From: CAYJFX01 sp964370315
Lineage (GTDB): Bacteria > Spirochaetota > Spirochaetia > Treponematales > Treponemataceae
Assembly: GCA_964370315.1 (NCBI GenBank)
Contig: CAYJIS010000022.1
Span: forward strand, 1-26,453
DNA: 26,453 nucleotides
Direction of reading: 5' to 3'
Part shown: positions 15,972 to 24,099 of the stretch, piece by piece
How positions within the stretch are numbered: position 1 is the first letter of the stretch
Layout: every line of letters starts with the position of its first letter
Notes under the pieces: model-generated
Seen by the model: the letters and a program-made list of their open reading frames with translations, nothing else
Told to the model about the DNA's origin: nothing
Databases searched by the model: none
Program-made: the position numbers and the translations under genes

Positions 15972-16673
15972 TTAGCCAATAGTTGTCCCTACATATTCTT
16001 CTTCATCTAGAATACTTTTAATATTGTTAATATTTTTTCCATCTGCACAGATAACAGTAATCCCAAGACTTTCTGCCTTTTTACTTGCTATAGGATCAAA
16101 AGGTGTATTTTTTCCAGGCACCCATTCATCACCTACCATTTTTCTAAAATCTGGCCAAGAAATTGTATCTATTGGCGTTGCATCAGGATTCGTTTTTGGA
16201 TCATCTGTATACACTTTTTCTATATTTGATAAATTAACAACAGTTTTTGCATCAAAGCGTTCGGCTAAATACACCGCATCAGTATCCGTTGAAAATCCAG
16301 GCTTCCAACCTGCTGCGACTAAAATCCTTCCGTTAAAATCAAAAGGAGCTGTCGGATCACATACAACATCATTAGGACAAATATCATAAAAAATTGAGCG
16401 CAACAATTGGGCATTTAAGCGAGTTGCAGTTACACCAATCCAGTCAGCTTCACTATCTGTATATTCTACTTTTTCTGATGATAGTTCTATGCATTCTTTA
16501 TACGCTTTTTGATACACTCTCGCTGGTGCTCCACCACCTACAACAAAAATAAGCCTTCGCTCAGAATCCCCTTCTAACCAACGGCGAATCATTGCAGAAA
16601 AAGAAACAAGAAAAGCAGTATCAGGTTTATCTGGTGCAACAATTGATCCACCGACTGAAAGAACTTTAACCAT
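15972..16673 (-). CDS. pyrH: UMP kinase, archaeal-type amino-acid-kinase fold
   Basis: 233 residues. The amino acid kinase fold is evident: VGGSIVAPDKPD at the N-terminus (phosphate-binding glycines), FVVGGGAPARVYQ (43-55), AAGWKPGFSTDTDAVYLAERF, then the nucleotide-binding block NLSNIEKVYTDDP. The AGWKPGFSTDTDA block and short length match the archaeal-type UMP kinases that phosphorylate UMP to UDP, which also occur in some spirochaetes. The ATG has GAGG upstream. It sits 34 bases after the TIG/transglutaminase-like gene at the end of the sigma factor cluster, so it may be read from that operon; an AT-rich gap with a TATAAT (16698-16703) could also supply a promoter. Confidence 0.85.
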   Translation of the reverse strand: MVKVLSVGGSIVAPDKPDTAFLVSFSAMIRRWLEGDSERRLIFVVGGGAPARVYQKAYKECIELSSEKVEYTDSEADWIGVTATRLNAQLLRSIFYDICPNDVVCDPTAPFDFNGRILVAAGWKPGFSTDTDAVYLAERFDAKTVVNLSNIEKVYTDDPKTNPDATPIDTISWPDFRKMVGDEWVPGKNTPFDPIASKKAESLGITVICADGKNINNIKSILDEEEYVGTTIG

Positions 16674-16707
16674 AGAATCCTCACTTTATGTTTTAATATT
16701 ATATATT

Positions 16708-18381
16708 TTAATATATTCCTATGACACTTGCATTTTGCCAATAAGAACTATAACTTAATACACCTTCTGTTGACTCTTCCCATGTTGCTTGTAATGCATA
16801 GGTTTTAGGACGGTACACTTTTTTTCCACCCAATTGTTGTGTTTGACTTAAACTATTCCAACCGCGAGAAAATGTAATATGTTGTGCATCAAGGTTACCA
16901 AAGTAATACTCTTCTTTATCTTCAATTTCTTGGAAGCCTTCATATTCAAGCCCCGCAGCTAAAGCAACATCAACTGGTACCCAACCAAAACTTTCAATGT
17001 AAAACTCAGTCCACCAATGGTTCATTGTAGATACATTTGCATCTACTAAAATCCCACTATCTATTACTGCAGGAATGCCTGCAGCTCGTAAAAAGGCGGT
17101 ATACAGTACAGCCATCTCATATGCGTCGGCGCGATTACTATCTAGTGCTTCAAGAACGGAAGAATCGGCACTTCTAGGAGTTGATACAATCCTGATTTCT
17201 TCTATCATCCAATTGTATAAAAGATTTGCCTTTCTCCAAGCATTCGTTTCCCTTCCAACTATTTCATCAACTAATTCAACTAGGGCTTCATCATCAGACG
17301 GAATTATTGTATCAGCATTTAGAAAATCGCTATAAAAAGTTTCTGTGTCACTAGAATAGGGCCTAATTGAGTTTACATTAATTTGAGTGTTTACTTCATG
17401 TACATCGACTGCAAATGAATGAGCAAATGTTATTTTATTTCTTCCTGAAGTACTTTGTGAAATTTGGTGAACAAAATTGTTTTCATACGTAATTTGAGGT
17501 TCAGGCTCAGAGGATAGCACTTCGACAGAGCGTTGAGAAATACTTGTAATCGGTATAGGCATAAAAAGAGTAAGTGTTGCATGCTCTAATGCCTGAACTT
17601 CGCTCACATCAGAGTTAATACCAACAACATAGCTTCTAAAATCACTGTATGTTTTACTCCCAATACTAGGAGCAATATTTACCCCATAGCCTGAACTTAA
17701 TCCATTTTTCGTTCTAACATAGACTTGTCCACTTTGGGCACCTTCTGGGATTCTAACTTGAATTTGGGTATCACTCCAAAACTGGTAATCTTTATCAAAT
17801 GTTGAACATGCTATTAATTCTCTTCTCGAAGAAGAACTTCCCTGTGATAACGTAAACAAAACTTCAGCATTTTCTCGAATGGTACCAAAATTTTGCCCAT
17901 CGATTGTTATTACACTTCCTATTCTATTAACGGGGGCAATAACACTGTGAATAACAGGCATTGCGTTACGTAAACTATGTGACAATGGTACAGGTATTGT
18001 ATCTCTATTAGCAAATACACTTGGATTTGATTTTCCGTTTTTTGTTTCTACATACACAAGACCATCAGAAATATTTTGGGGTAAAACAAGCCTAATATAA
18101 TCATCTTCCCAAACTAAAAATGAGCTACTTGTAAGCCTAAAGCCACCAATTTCTACTGTAGATCCTATAACTTGCGGCCCAAAGTGATTTCCTTCTATGG
18201 TCATAATATCCCCACTTTCACCAACAGCCGGATTAATGTCTGTTATTACAGGTACATTAACTCTTTGCGAAAAGATAAAAGCGAAAAATGAAAAAATGAT
18301 AAATATAGAACCAACTACAATAATAGAACGCACTAATGAGTGCTTTGAAAAATAATATGTAATTTTAGACGAAAAACTCAA
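16708..18381 (-). CDS. Membrane-anchored TIG-domain, Cys-less transglutaminase-like protein
   Basis: 557 residues, starting with TTG behind GGGAG at 8 bases. One membrane segment (about 17-38) leaves the rest outside. Two IPT/TIG Ig-like domains follow (about 44-124 and 142-236; see ITDINPAVGESGDIMTIEG and ITIDGQNFG). A transglutaminase-like domain occupies 380-480: NHWWTEFYIESFGWVPVD gives the family His455 and Asp471, but the residue aligned with the catalytic Cys, in RADAYEMAVLYTAFLRAAGIP, is Ala420. The domain is therefore probably not a working protease or crosslinker and may bind ligands or partners. It lies 5 bases after the anti-sigma factor gene, so it probably belongs to the same regulatory module. 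Confidence 0.8.
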   Translation of the reverse strand: MSFSSKITYYFSKHSLVRSIIVVGSIFIIFSFFAFIFSQRVNVPVITDINPAVGESGDIMTIEGNHFGPQVIGSTVEIGGFRLTSSSFLVWEDDYIRLVLPQNISDGLVYVETKNGKSNPSVFANRDTIPVPLSHSLRNAMPVIHSVIAPVNRIGSVITIDGQNFGTIRENAEVLFTLSQGSSSSRRELIACSTFDKDYQFWSDTQIQVRIPEGAQSGQVYVRTKNGLSSGYGVNIAPSIGSKTYSDFRSYVVGINSDVSEVQALEHATLTLFMPIPITSISQRSVEVLSSEPEPQITYENNFVHQISQSTSGRNKITFAHSFAVDVHEVNTQINVNSIRPYSSDTETFYSDFLNADTIIPSDDEALVELVDEIVGRETNAWRKANLLYNWMIEEIRIVSTPRSADSSVLEALDSNRADAYEMAVLYTAFLRAAGIPAVIDSGILVDANVSTMNHWWTEFYIESFGWVPVDVALAAGLEYEGFQEIEDKEEYYFGNLDAQHITFSRGWNSLSQTQQLGGKKVYRPKTYALQATWEESTEGVLSYSSYWQNASVIGIY

Positions 18382-18386
18382 CTCTT

Positions 18387-19055
18387 TTACTCCCTAAGTA
18401 AAAATACTGGTTGAGAAAATCCAAAAAGATCTTGTTCTTCAACAATTGTAGAAGAAGGAACATCTAAGCAATTAATTTCAACCACGGGTTGTACTTTAAA
18501 CATCTGTGGCTCAAAATAATCAACTACGGGATATTTAAAAAACTCCGTAGTAACCACCTGTCCATACCTACTTTCTGTAATAAGTTTGTGGTAAGCCAAT
18601 GTTTCTTCAAAAACAACACCACGATCTAGCATTAAAGCAGAATCAACATTACTTTCACCACTTACGAGAGGATTCAGTGAATACGAAGTAAGAATCATAG
18701 AATCTTGGGTGTTTTTTTCTCTAGAAGAGCGTAATACAGGAACAATAATAGAAAAAAGAAGTACCGCGGCAGCAACCGAGGTAAAACGCACAAAAAAAGT
18801 TGATGTACTAAAAGGCCGTTGAGAAGATGTAACGGTCTTATAGCGCATTCGATCCTTTAATTTTTTGTAGCCTTCTTCAGCATCATAATCAATGGTCAAT
18901 GACTGTAATGATTGCTGTATAGACTTTACTTTATTTAGTTGATTTTTACATTCTGCACATTCTTCTAAATGTCTCTCATAACTAAGACTCTTAGAAGAAG
19001 AAAGTTCCTTATCTAAATATAAGGAATACATTTCTTTATTTGGGCATGTAGCCAT
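18387..19055 (-). CDS. Membrane-bound zinc-finger anti-sigma factor
   Basis: 222 residues. The N-terminal 40 residues hold a zf-HC2-type zinc motif, H-x3-C-x2-C (His29, Cys33, Cys36; Cys4 also available), as in ZAS anti-sigma factors that hold ECF sigma factors in the cytoplasm. One membrane segment (about 87-107, AAAVLLFSIIVPVL) is followed by a roughly 115-residue outer part of unknown fold. Its ATG lies 20 bases inside the end of the sigma factor gene, with AGGAG inside that gene, so the two are translated together. It would release the sigma factor in response to an envelope signal; the signal is unknown. Confidence 0.8.
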   Translation of the reverse strand: MATCPNKEMYSLYLDKELSSSKSLSYERHLEECAECKNQLNKVKSIQQSLQSLTIDYDAEEGYKKLKDRMRYKTVTSSQRPFSTSTFFVRFTSVAAAVLLFSIIVPVLRSSREKNTQDSMILTSYSLNPLVSGESNVDSALMLDRGVVFEETLAYHKLITESRYGQVVTTEFFKYPVVDYFEPQMFKVQPVVEINCLDVPSSTIVEEQDLFGFSQPVFLLRE

Positions 19056-19575
19056 CTACGTCTCCTATTAACTTTGCTAATTGTTCACGAGCTCTAAAAA
19101 CTCGAACTTTCACATTACCCTCTGTAATCTCTAATATTTTACTAATCTCTTTATAATTTAATTCAGCATATTCACGCAGAATTAAAACAATTTTCAAATT
19201 CATCGGAAGTTTATCTAACGAATCTTTTATCTGCTGCTGAGCATGGTTTTTTAAAAGTGATGTTTCACCAGTTTCAATTTCATGGTGATCATTTTTTAAA
19301 ACCTTCTCGTAAGCAATTCGTTCCCGATTCTTACGTTTTATATAATTCAAAGAGGTATTTTTTACCACCCGAATTAACCAATATTTCACATCATCCATAG
19401 AAGGAAACACAAGGTTTCTTTCATGCATTTTAATGAGTGAATCATGCACCAAGTCTTCAGCAACATCCGAATCTAATACGATACGTGTGGCAACTTTAAG
19501 CAATAAAGTAATGTTAGCATCATAAACCTTTCTAAAATCGGTTTCTTTAGCTACGCATATCTGAGTATCAAACAA
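19036..19575 (-). CDS. ECF-type RNA polymerase sigma factor
   Basis: 179 residues, starting with TTG (GGGAG 7 bases upstream). Region 2 is at about 20-88: DVAEDLVHDSLIKMHER, then DDVKYWLIRVVKNTSLNYIKRKNRER. Region 4 is at about 115-175: LPMNLKIVLILREYAELNYKE, then a helix-turn-helix ISKILEITEGNVKVRVFRAREQL. Regions 1 and 3 are missing, as in ECF sigma factors. The overlapping anti-sigma gene downstream supports this. Likely targets include its own operon, although no ECF-type promoter could be assigned with confidence upstream. It follows cysS by 42 bases without a terminator. Confidence 0.9.
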   Translation of the reverse strand: MFDTQICVAKETDFRKVYDANITLLLKVATRIVLDSDVAEDLVHDSLIKMHERNLVFPSMDDVKYWLIRVVKNTSLNYIKRKNRERIAYEKVLKNDHHEIETGETSLLKNHAQQQIKDSLDKLPMNLKIVLILREYAELNYKEISKILEITEGNVKVRVFRAREQLAKLIGDVDGYMPK

Positions 19576-19617
19576 AGCAAGCTCCCAAAAGTTACAAAAA
19601 AAACTAATTATTTTAAA

Positions 19618-21150
19618 TTAATTTTCCATACGCCTCCATGTTGTACCTTCAGTTGTATCTGTTAGTACAATTCCTCTCTCTTTAAGTATATCACGAATTT
19701 CATCCGAACGGGAATAATTTTTCTCTTTTTTAGCCAAATTTCTCTCTGCAACAAGGGCATCAATTTCCATATCACCAGTGCTTTCTTCAGATGATTTAGC
19801 CATATTTTCTTGCTGATTTGATTGTATATAAGAGTCTAACGCTGTATTTACAAGATTTAAGCCTAATACTACGTCCATATGTGCAGTTAAAAGTATTATT
19901 TCCTTTGGACTCATATCTTTATTTTTTATAGCCATCTGCAACTGTGATAACGAGCGAGGTATAGCCAAGTCATCTTCTAGTTGTTCAGTAAAAGCCTTTA
20001 AAAAGTTACTTGCAGTGTCTGAATATGTAATAGCATTATAATATTCTATTGATGCATTTGCAACTTCCCGTAAGTCTTGTTCATTCTGGCCATCTTGTAT
20101 TGTTGATGCTATAATTTTTTCTAAACGTTGTATAAGTGTTTTTCGTGCGTTTTTAGCACTATCCATAGCATCCCAAGAAAAGGCCAATTGACTCCTATAA
20201 TGACCACCCAAAAGAAAAAATCTATAGTCAAGTGCATCATATCCTTTATCAATTAAGCTTTGAAGTGTTAAAAAACCACCCTCTGATTTAGACATTTTTT
20301 GTGCATTTGAATCTTTTGTTTTTGACATTACTAAAAATTCATTATGAAGCCAATAATTAACCCATTTTTTTCCTGTTGCACATTCGCTTTGTGCAATTTC
20401 ATTTGTATGGTGTATTGGTATATGATCAATGCCCCCTGTGTGAATATCAAATGTTTCTCCAAGGTACTTCATACTCATTGCAGAACATTCTAGATGCCAT
20501 CCTGGATACCCTACGCCCCATGGAGACTCCCATACAAGAGCTTGATTTTCAAATTTGCTTTTAGTAAACCATAAAACAAAGTCATACGGATTTCGTTTAT
20601 TTTGGTCAACATCAATTCTCGCTCCAGCTTTTAAATCATCTAAATTTATATTAGCTAAATCTCCGTATTGAGGGAAGGTAGATATATCAAAGTATAGATT
20701 GCCTCCAGCCATATACGTATGACCTTTTTCTTCGAGTCTTTTTACAAGATCAATCATCTCAGGAATATGGTCTGTAGCTTTACACACAATATCAGGGCGA
20801 CGAATATGTAATCTATCTATATCTTTAAAAAATGCTTCAGTATAAAATTGTGCAACTTCTAATACAGATTGTCCTCTTTCTTTTGCCGTATTAAGCATTT
20901 TATCTTCACCGTCGTCGCTATCTCCTGTTAGATGGCCGATATCAGTTATGTTCATTACGTGATTAATTTTATACCCTAAAAATCGTAATGAGCGGTCAAG
21001 CATATCTAAAAAAACATATGCTCTTAGGTTTCCAATATGAGCATAATTGTACACCGTTGGACCGCAGCCGTAAAAGCCACACTTTCCTTCTTCTATCGGA
21101 ATAAACTCTTCTTTTTTTCTACCAAATGTGTTGTACAATTGAAGTGCCAT
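19618..21150 (-). CDS. cysS: Cysteinyl-tRNA synthetase
   Basis: 510 residues, a little longer than the usual 460-500. It charges tRNA-Cys. The signature is complete: FYGCGPTVYNYAHIGNLRAY (Cys29 zinc ligand, HIGN at 38-41 in place of HIGH), DIGHLTGDSDDGEDKM, WHLECSAMS (Cys222 zinc ligand), HTGGIDHIPIHHTNEIAQSE and KMSKS (285-289). The last 60 residues have a long linker before a YSRSDEIRDILKERGI tail typical of the family. The ATG has AGGAG 6 bases upstream. It is divergent from murB. Confidence 0.96.
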   Translation of the reverse strand: MALQLYNTFGRKKEEFIPIEEGKCGFYGCGPTVYNYAHIGNLRAYVFLDMLDRSLRFLGYKINHVMNITDIGHLTGDSDDGEDKMLNTAKERGQSVLEVAQFYTEAFFKDIDRLHIRRPDIVCKATDHIPEMIDLVKRLEEKGHTYMAGGNLYFDISTFPQYGDLANINLDDLKAGARIDVDQNKRNPYDFVLWFTKSKFENQALVWESPWGVGYPGWHLECSAMSMKYLGETFDIHTGGIDHIPIHHTNEIAQSECATGKKWVNYWLHNEFLVMSKTKDSNAQKMSKSEGGFLTLQSLIDKGYDALDYRFFLLGGHYRSQLAFSWDAMDSAKNARKTLIQRLEKIIASTIQDGQNEQDLREVANASIEYYNAITYSDTASNFLKAFTEQLEDDLAIPRSLSQLQMAIKNKDMSPKEIILLTAHMDVVLGLNLVNTALDSYIQSNQQENMAKSSEESTGDMEIDALVAERNLAKKEKNYSRSDEIRDILKERGIVLTDTTEGTTWRRMEN

Positions 21151-21225
21151 TGTATCTCCTGTTATATTTTTACTATGTAGTATCTTTTTAGTGTTTGATA
21201 TCTATTTATTTTTTTATAAATGTAG

Positions 21226-21231
21226 TATACT
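21226..21231 (+). promoter_or_regulatory. -10 box of murB
   Basis: TATACT ends 9 bases before the murB ATG, with no Shine-Dalgarno sequence in between. No convincing -35 was seen. The mRNA would have a leader of at most 2-3 bases. Confidence 0.4.
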
Positions 21232-21240
21232 AAATTTTAT

Positions 21241-22206
21241 ATGATAAATCTACTAAAAACCATAAAAAATATGGTGAAACAAAACAATTTTTCTGCAACA
21301 ATACAAGAAAACATATACATGAAAGATCATACCACTTTTAAAATAGGCGGAAAAGCCGAAGTATATGTGTGTCCAAATTCTGAAAACGATTTTGTAAATA
21401 TTATACGTGAACTTCTTAACGAAAACATTCCTTTTTTTATTCTTGGTGGTGGATCAAATATTGTTGTTTCAGATGAAGGAATACAGGGTGTTGTTCTTTC
21501 AACGGAAAATCTCACTGATATACGTATTTTATCAGAAGATGAGTCAACTGGTAAAACAATTATTAGAGCATCATGTGGTTGTAGCATTGAAAGTATATTA
21601 CAATTTTGTATTGAAAATGAATTAACAGGCTTAGAAACATTTGCAGGACTTCCAGGTACAATTGGTGGTGCTATGTTTATGAATGCTCGCTGTTATGATT
21701 ATTCAATAAGCGATAAACTCGTATTTGCACGCTATTTTGATATTCATGATTCAAAGTCGATACAAGTGTATGCAAAAATGGATGCAGATTGGGCCTACAA
21801 AAAATCTCCTTTTCAAATTACGTCACACAAACAGGCGAAAGTTATATTAACAGGAGATTTGTTGCTTCTCAAAGGAAACAAAGACGACATTGAAAAAAAA
21901 TGCGATTTTTATATAAAGGACAGAGAAACCAAAGGACATTTTAAATACCCATGTGCGGGAAGTGTTTTTAAAAATAATAGAAATTTCGGAAAGTCATCTG
22001 GAGAAATCATTGATTCAGCTGGTTTAAAAGGCTTTAAAATTGGAAATGCAGAAATTTCACCATGGCATGGAAATTTAATTATAAATTTAGGTGGAGCTAG
22101 TGCCGATGATATAAAAAAGATTGTTGCATATGTTCAAAAAACTGTAAAGGAAAAAACTGGATTTGAATTAGAATGTGAGATTCTTTTTGTTGGGAATAGT
22201 AAGTAA
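21241..22206 (+). CDS. murB: UDP-N-acetylenolpyruvoylglucosamine reductase
   Basis: 321 residues, short MurB type. It uses NADPH and FAD to reduce UDP-GlcNAc-enolpyruvate to UDP-MurNAc in the cytoplasm. Family blocks: FKIGGKAEVYV, FILGGGSNIVVSDEGIQGVV (the FAD-binding loop), FAGLPGTIGGAMFMNARCYD, AGSVFKN (catalytic Ser) and LECEILFVG at the C-terminus with catalytic Glu313. The ATG at 21241 has no Shine-Dalgarno sequence and lies 9 bases after a TATACT box. An internal ATG at codon 11 has no ribosome binding site either, so the first ATG is kept. The gene is transcribed away from cysS. Confidence 0.95.
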   Translation: MINLLKTIKNMVKQNNFSATIQENIYMKDHTTFKIGGKAEVYVCPNSENDFVNIIRELLNENIPFFILGGGSNIVVSDEGIQGVVLSTENLTDIRILSEDESTGKTIIRASCGCSIESILQFCIENELTGLETFAGLPGTIGGAMFMNARCYDYSISDKLVFARYFDIHDSKSIQVYAKMDADWAYKKSPFQITSHKQAKVILTGDLLLLKGNKDDIEKKCDFYIKDRETKGHFKYPCAGSVFKNNRNFGKSSGEIIDSAGLKGFKIGNAEISPWHGNLIINLGGASADDIKKIVAYVQKTVKEKTGFELECEILFVGNSK

Positions 22207-22220
22207 ACTATACTTTCGTC

Positions 22221-22249
22221 TTGACAGATTTTATGTTCTCTTTTATACT
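22221..22249 (+). promoter_or_regulatory. Consensus promoter of the cyclic-nucleotide-binding regulator
   Basis: A perfect TTGACA (22221-22226) and TATACT (22244-22249) at 17 bp lie just after murB, with transcription starting near 22256. The leader of about 20 bases carries AAAAAGG before the GTG start. Confidence 0.85.
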
Positions 22250-22274
22250 TATAAAATAGAAAAAAGGATGTGCG

Positions 22275-23447
22275 GTGCTACAACTATCGTTTGTAAATTT
22301 CAGAAAAGACTCATATATTTTTGTTGAAGGTCAAGCAGACAACGACCGTTTTTATATTATTCAAAGCGGCTCAATACGAACTACGTCGTCTACAAGTGAA
22401 TCAAGTGTAATGTATGGTCCTGGAGACTTTGTTGGCGTTATTCCTTGTATGGCCTCACATAGCCAAATTGAAACCGCTATAGCAGCAACCGATATTGCAG
22501 CAATTTCAGTAAAAAAAGAACAGTATCCCTACCTCATTGCTAAGAACACCCCTGTAGCTATGAAAATAATCCGTACCTTTGCAACTCAAATGCGCTCTGT
22601 TAACGAACTCCTAACACAACTTACATTAAAAGATACACTTCTATCTACACCAGATCAAATGTATTCTATTGCTGCATTTTATGAGCAAATGGGTAAAAAT
22701 GATTTAGCGGTATACGGATATTACCAATATATGAAAGAGTGTCCAAATGGAGAAAACGTTGAAAAAGCAAAAAAGCGTTTTGTAACATTAAAGGCTAGAT
22801 CTCAAGCAGTATATTTTGAATCATCACAAGAAACGGTACGTGTATATCCCCAAGATACAATGATTTTCTCAGAGTGTCAATCTGGAAATGATATGTATAT
22901 TATTCAATCTGGACAGGTTAAAATATCAAAGGTTGTTAATGAAAACGAAGTAATTTTAGCAGTACTTCAAAAAGGGGAGTTTTTTGGTGAAATGGCATTA
23001 CTTGAAAACAAACCTCGATCTGCCAGTGCTATTGCACATGAAGATTGCACCCTTATGGTACTAAATAGAAGTAACTTTGTGCAAATGGTTTCAACTCAAC
23101 CACAACTAATCGCCCGACTTACAACGACTCTCGCAGAACGTTTATGGTCAATGTCTCGACAACTTACCAATAGCAAACTGCGCGACCCGCAGTTCCGTTT
23201 AATAGATATGCTCGCATTACAATTAGAAAAAAACAGAATCCCATCAGGGCCTGGAACTAGTTACCAATTCGATTTAACTTTATATGATTTAGCAAATATG
23301 TGCGGGATTCCAAAGGAACAGCAAGCAATTGTATTGGGTCAATTTATAAAAAATGCACAAATTAAACTTAAAAATAATAAAATCTACGTTTCAGACTGTA
23401 ACTCACTAATGAAAGATTCTGAGTTTTATAGAAAGCAAAAACACTAA
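22275..23447 (+). CDS. Two-domain cyclic-nucleotide-binding regulator with winged helix
   Basis: 390 residues, starting with GTG behind AAGG. Two cyclic-nucleotide-binding domains are present (about 5-105 and 185-290). Only the second has a full phosphate-binding cassette (GEFFGEMALLENKPRSASA, 234-251, with Glu239 and Arg248); the first has VGVIPCMAS in its place and is probably unable to bind. Between them a TPR-like segment (about 125-165, SIAAFYEQMGKNDLAVYGYY) suggests protein contacts. The C-terminal 330-378 resembles the Crp-family winged helix (LTLYDLANMCGIPKEQQAIV), so DNA binding is possible but not proven. The family is common in spirochaetes; ligand and targets are unknown. It is expressed from its own strong promoter and followed by a 98-bp palindrome. 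Confidence 0.82.
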   Translation: MLQLSFVNFRKDSYIFVEGQADNDRFYIIQSGSIRTTSSTSESSVMYGPGDFVGVIPCMASHSQIETAIAATDIAAISVKKEQYPYLIAKNTPVAMKIIRTFATQMRSVNELLTQLTLKDTLLSTPDQMYSIAAFYEQMGKNDLAVYGYYQYMKECPNGENVEKAKKRFVTLKARSQAVYFESSQETVRVYPQDTMIFSECQSGNDMYIIQSGQVKISKVVNENEVILAVLQKGEFFGEMALLENKPRSASAIAHEDCTLMVLNRSNFVQMVSTQPQLIARLTTTLAERLWSMSRQLTNSKLRDPQFRLIDMLALQLEKNRIPSGPGTSYQFDLTLYDLANMCGIPKEQQAIVLGQFIKNAQIKLKNNKIYVSDCNSLMKDSEFYRKQKH

Positions 23448-23451
23448 ACGC

Positions 23452-23549
23452 TAATGTATAATGTACAACAAAAATTATCGTGCAATTAGTACCGTTTTCA
23501 GATGCGAAAACAGTAACATTACGCGTTATAAATTGTAAATTATACATTA
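23452..23549. repeat. 98-bp near-palindrome (MITE-like)
   Basis: The ends are a 17-bp inverted repeat with one mismatch: TAATGTATAATGTACAA (23452-23468) against TTGTAAATTATACATTA (23533-23549). The symmetry continues imperfectly inwards to GTTTTC/GAAAAC arms (23494-23499 and 23506-23511) around AGATGC, so the whole element folds on itself. It starts 4 bases after the stop of the upstream gene and has no T-run after it. It has no coding frame. Structure and ends fit a non-autonomous mobile element or a long hairpin RNA. Confidence 0.6.
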
Positions 23550-23570
23550 ATTTCGTCCGATATTTACTAT

Positions 23571-24098
23571 ATGAAAAAGTGTATTATTATTATGCTCATG
23601 TTATTCTCTTTTTGTCTAAGCCTATATGCCCAAGAGGCCCTTCCAAATGGATATAGAGACATTAGACTTGGCATGAATATTGAAGAAGTTAAAGAAGCAT
23701 TGAAGTCAGATTCTTTATTTGGTTATCGAGGGGAACGAGATGTTTCTTTTTTACCTTCTGAAAATCAAACACTTATTGAAACAAGTAGTGACTCATGGCT
23801 TGAGCATTGTTGGTTTCAATTTTATGATGATACACTATACACTATTATAATAAATTTTAATCCTGAAAAAATAGATTATCACTCTGTATACAATGAACTA
23901 ATAAAACAATATGGAGAGCATAAAGAACTATCACCGCAAAGAGTTGTATGGGAAAACGATTCTATAACACTAAGCTTAGAAAGACCGGTTAGTGTAAAAT
24001 ATATTGACAGAGCAGTTTTTGATAGTTTACAACAAGAAACAGTATCTAATGAAAGCATTACTGAAATGCTTAGAGAAAACATCTTAGGAGATTTGTAG
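23571..24098 (+). CDS. Periplasmic protein of unknown function
   Basis: 175 residues. It has a signal peptide (MKK, a hydrophobic core, ending LSLYAQ, about 1-20). The mature part begins NGYRDIRLGMNIEEVKEAL and includes LFGYRGERDVSFLP, a layout seen in small treponemal periplasmic proteins and reminiscent of the BamE/SmpA-like G-M-S/T-x-x-E-V start, but no function is assigned. The ATG has no Shine-Dalgarno sequence (CCGATATTTACTAT just before it), so it may be leaderless or weakly translated. It is followed with a 1-base gap by the DUF192 gene, so the two form an operon. Confidence 0.7.
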   Translation: MKKCIIIMLMLFSFCLSLYAQEALPNGYRDIRLGMNIEEVKEALKSDSLFGYRGERDVSFLPSENQTLIETSSDSWLEHCWFQFYDDTLYTIIINFNPEKIDYHSVYNELIKQYGEHKELSPQRVVWENDSITLSLERPVSVKYIDRAVFDSLQQETVSNESITEMLRENILGDL

Positions 24099-24099
24099 T

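Noticed and set aside
16024..16389. Open frame of 121 codons opposite the UMP kinase gene
   Set aside because: The kinase motifs on the minus strand explain this stretch.
23452..23549. The 98-bp palindrome as an intrinsic terminator
   Set aside because: No T-run follows on the plus strand and the hairpin is far longer than the clear terminators at 1362 and 4490.
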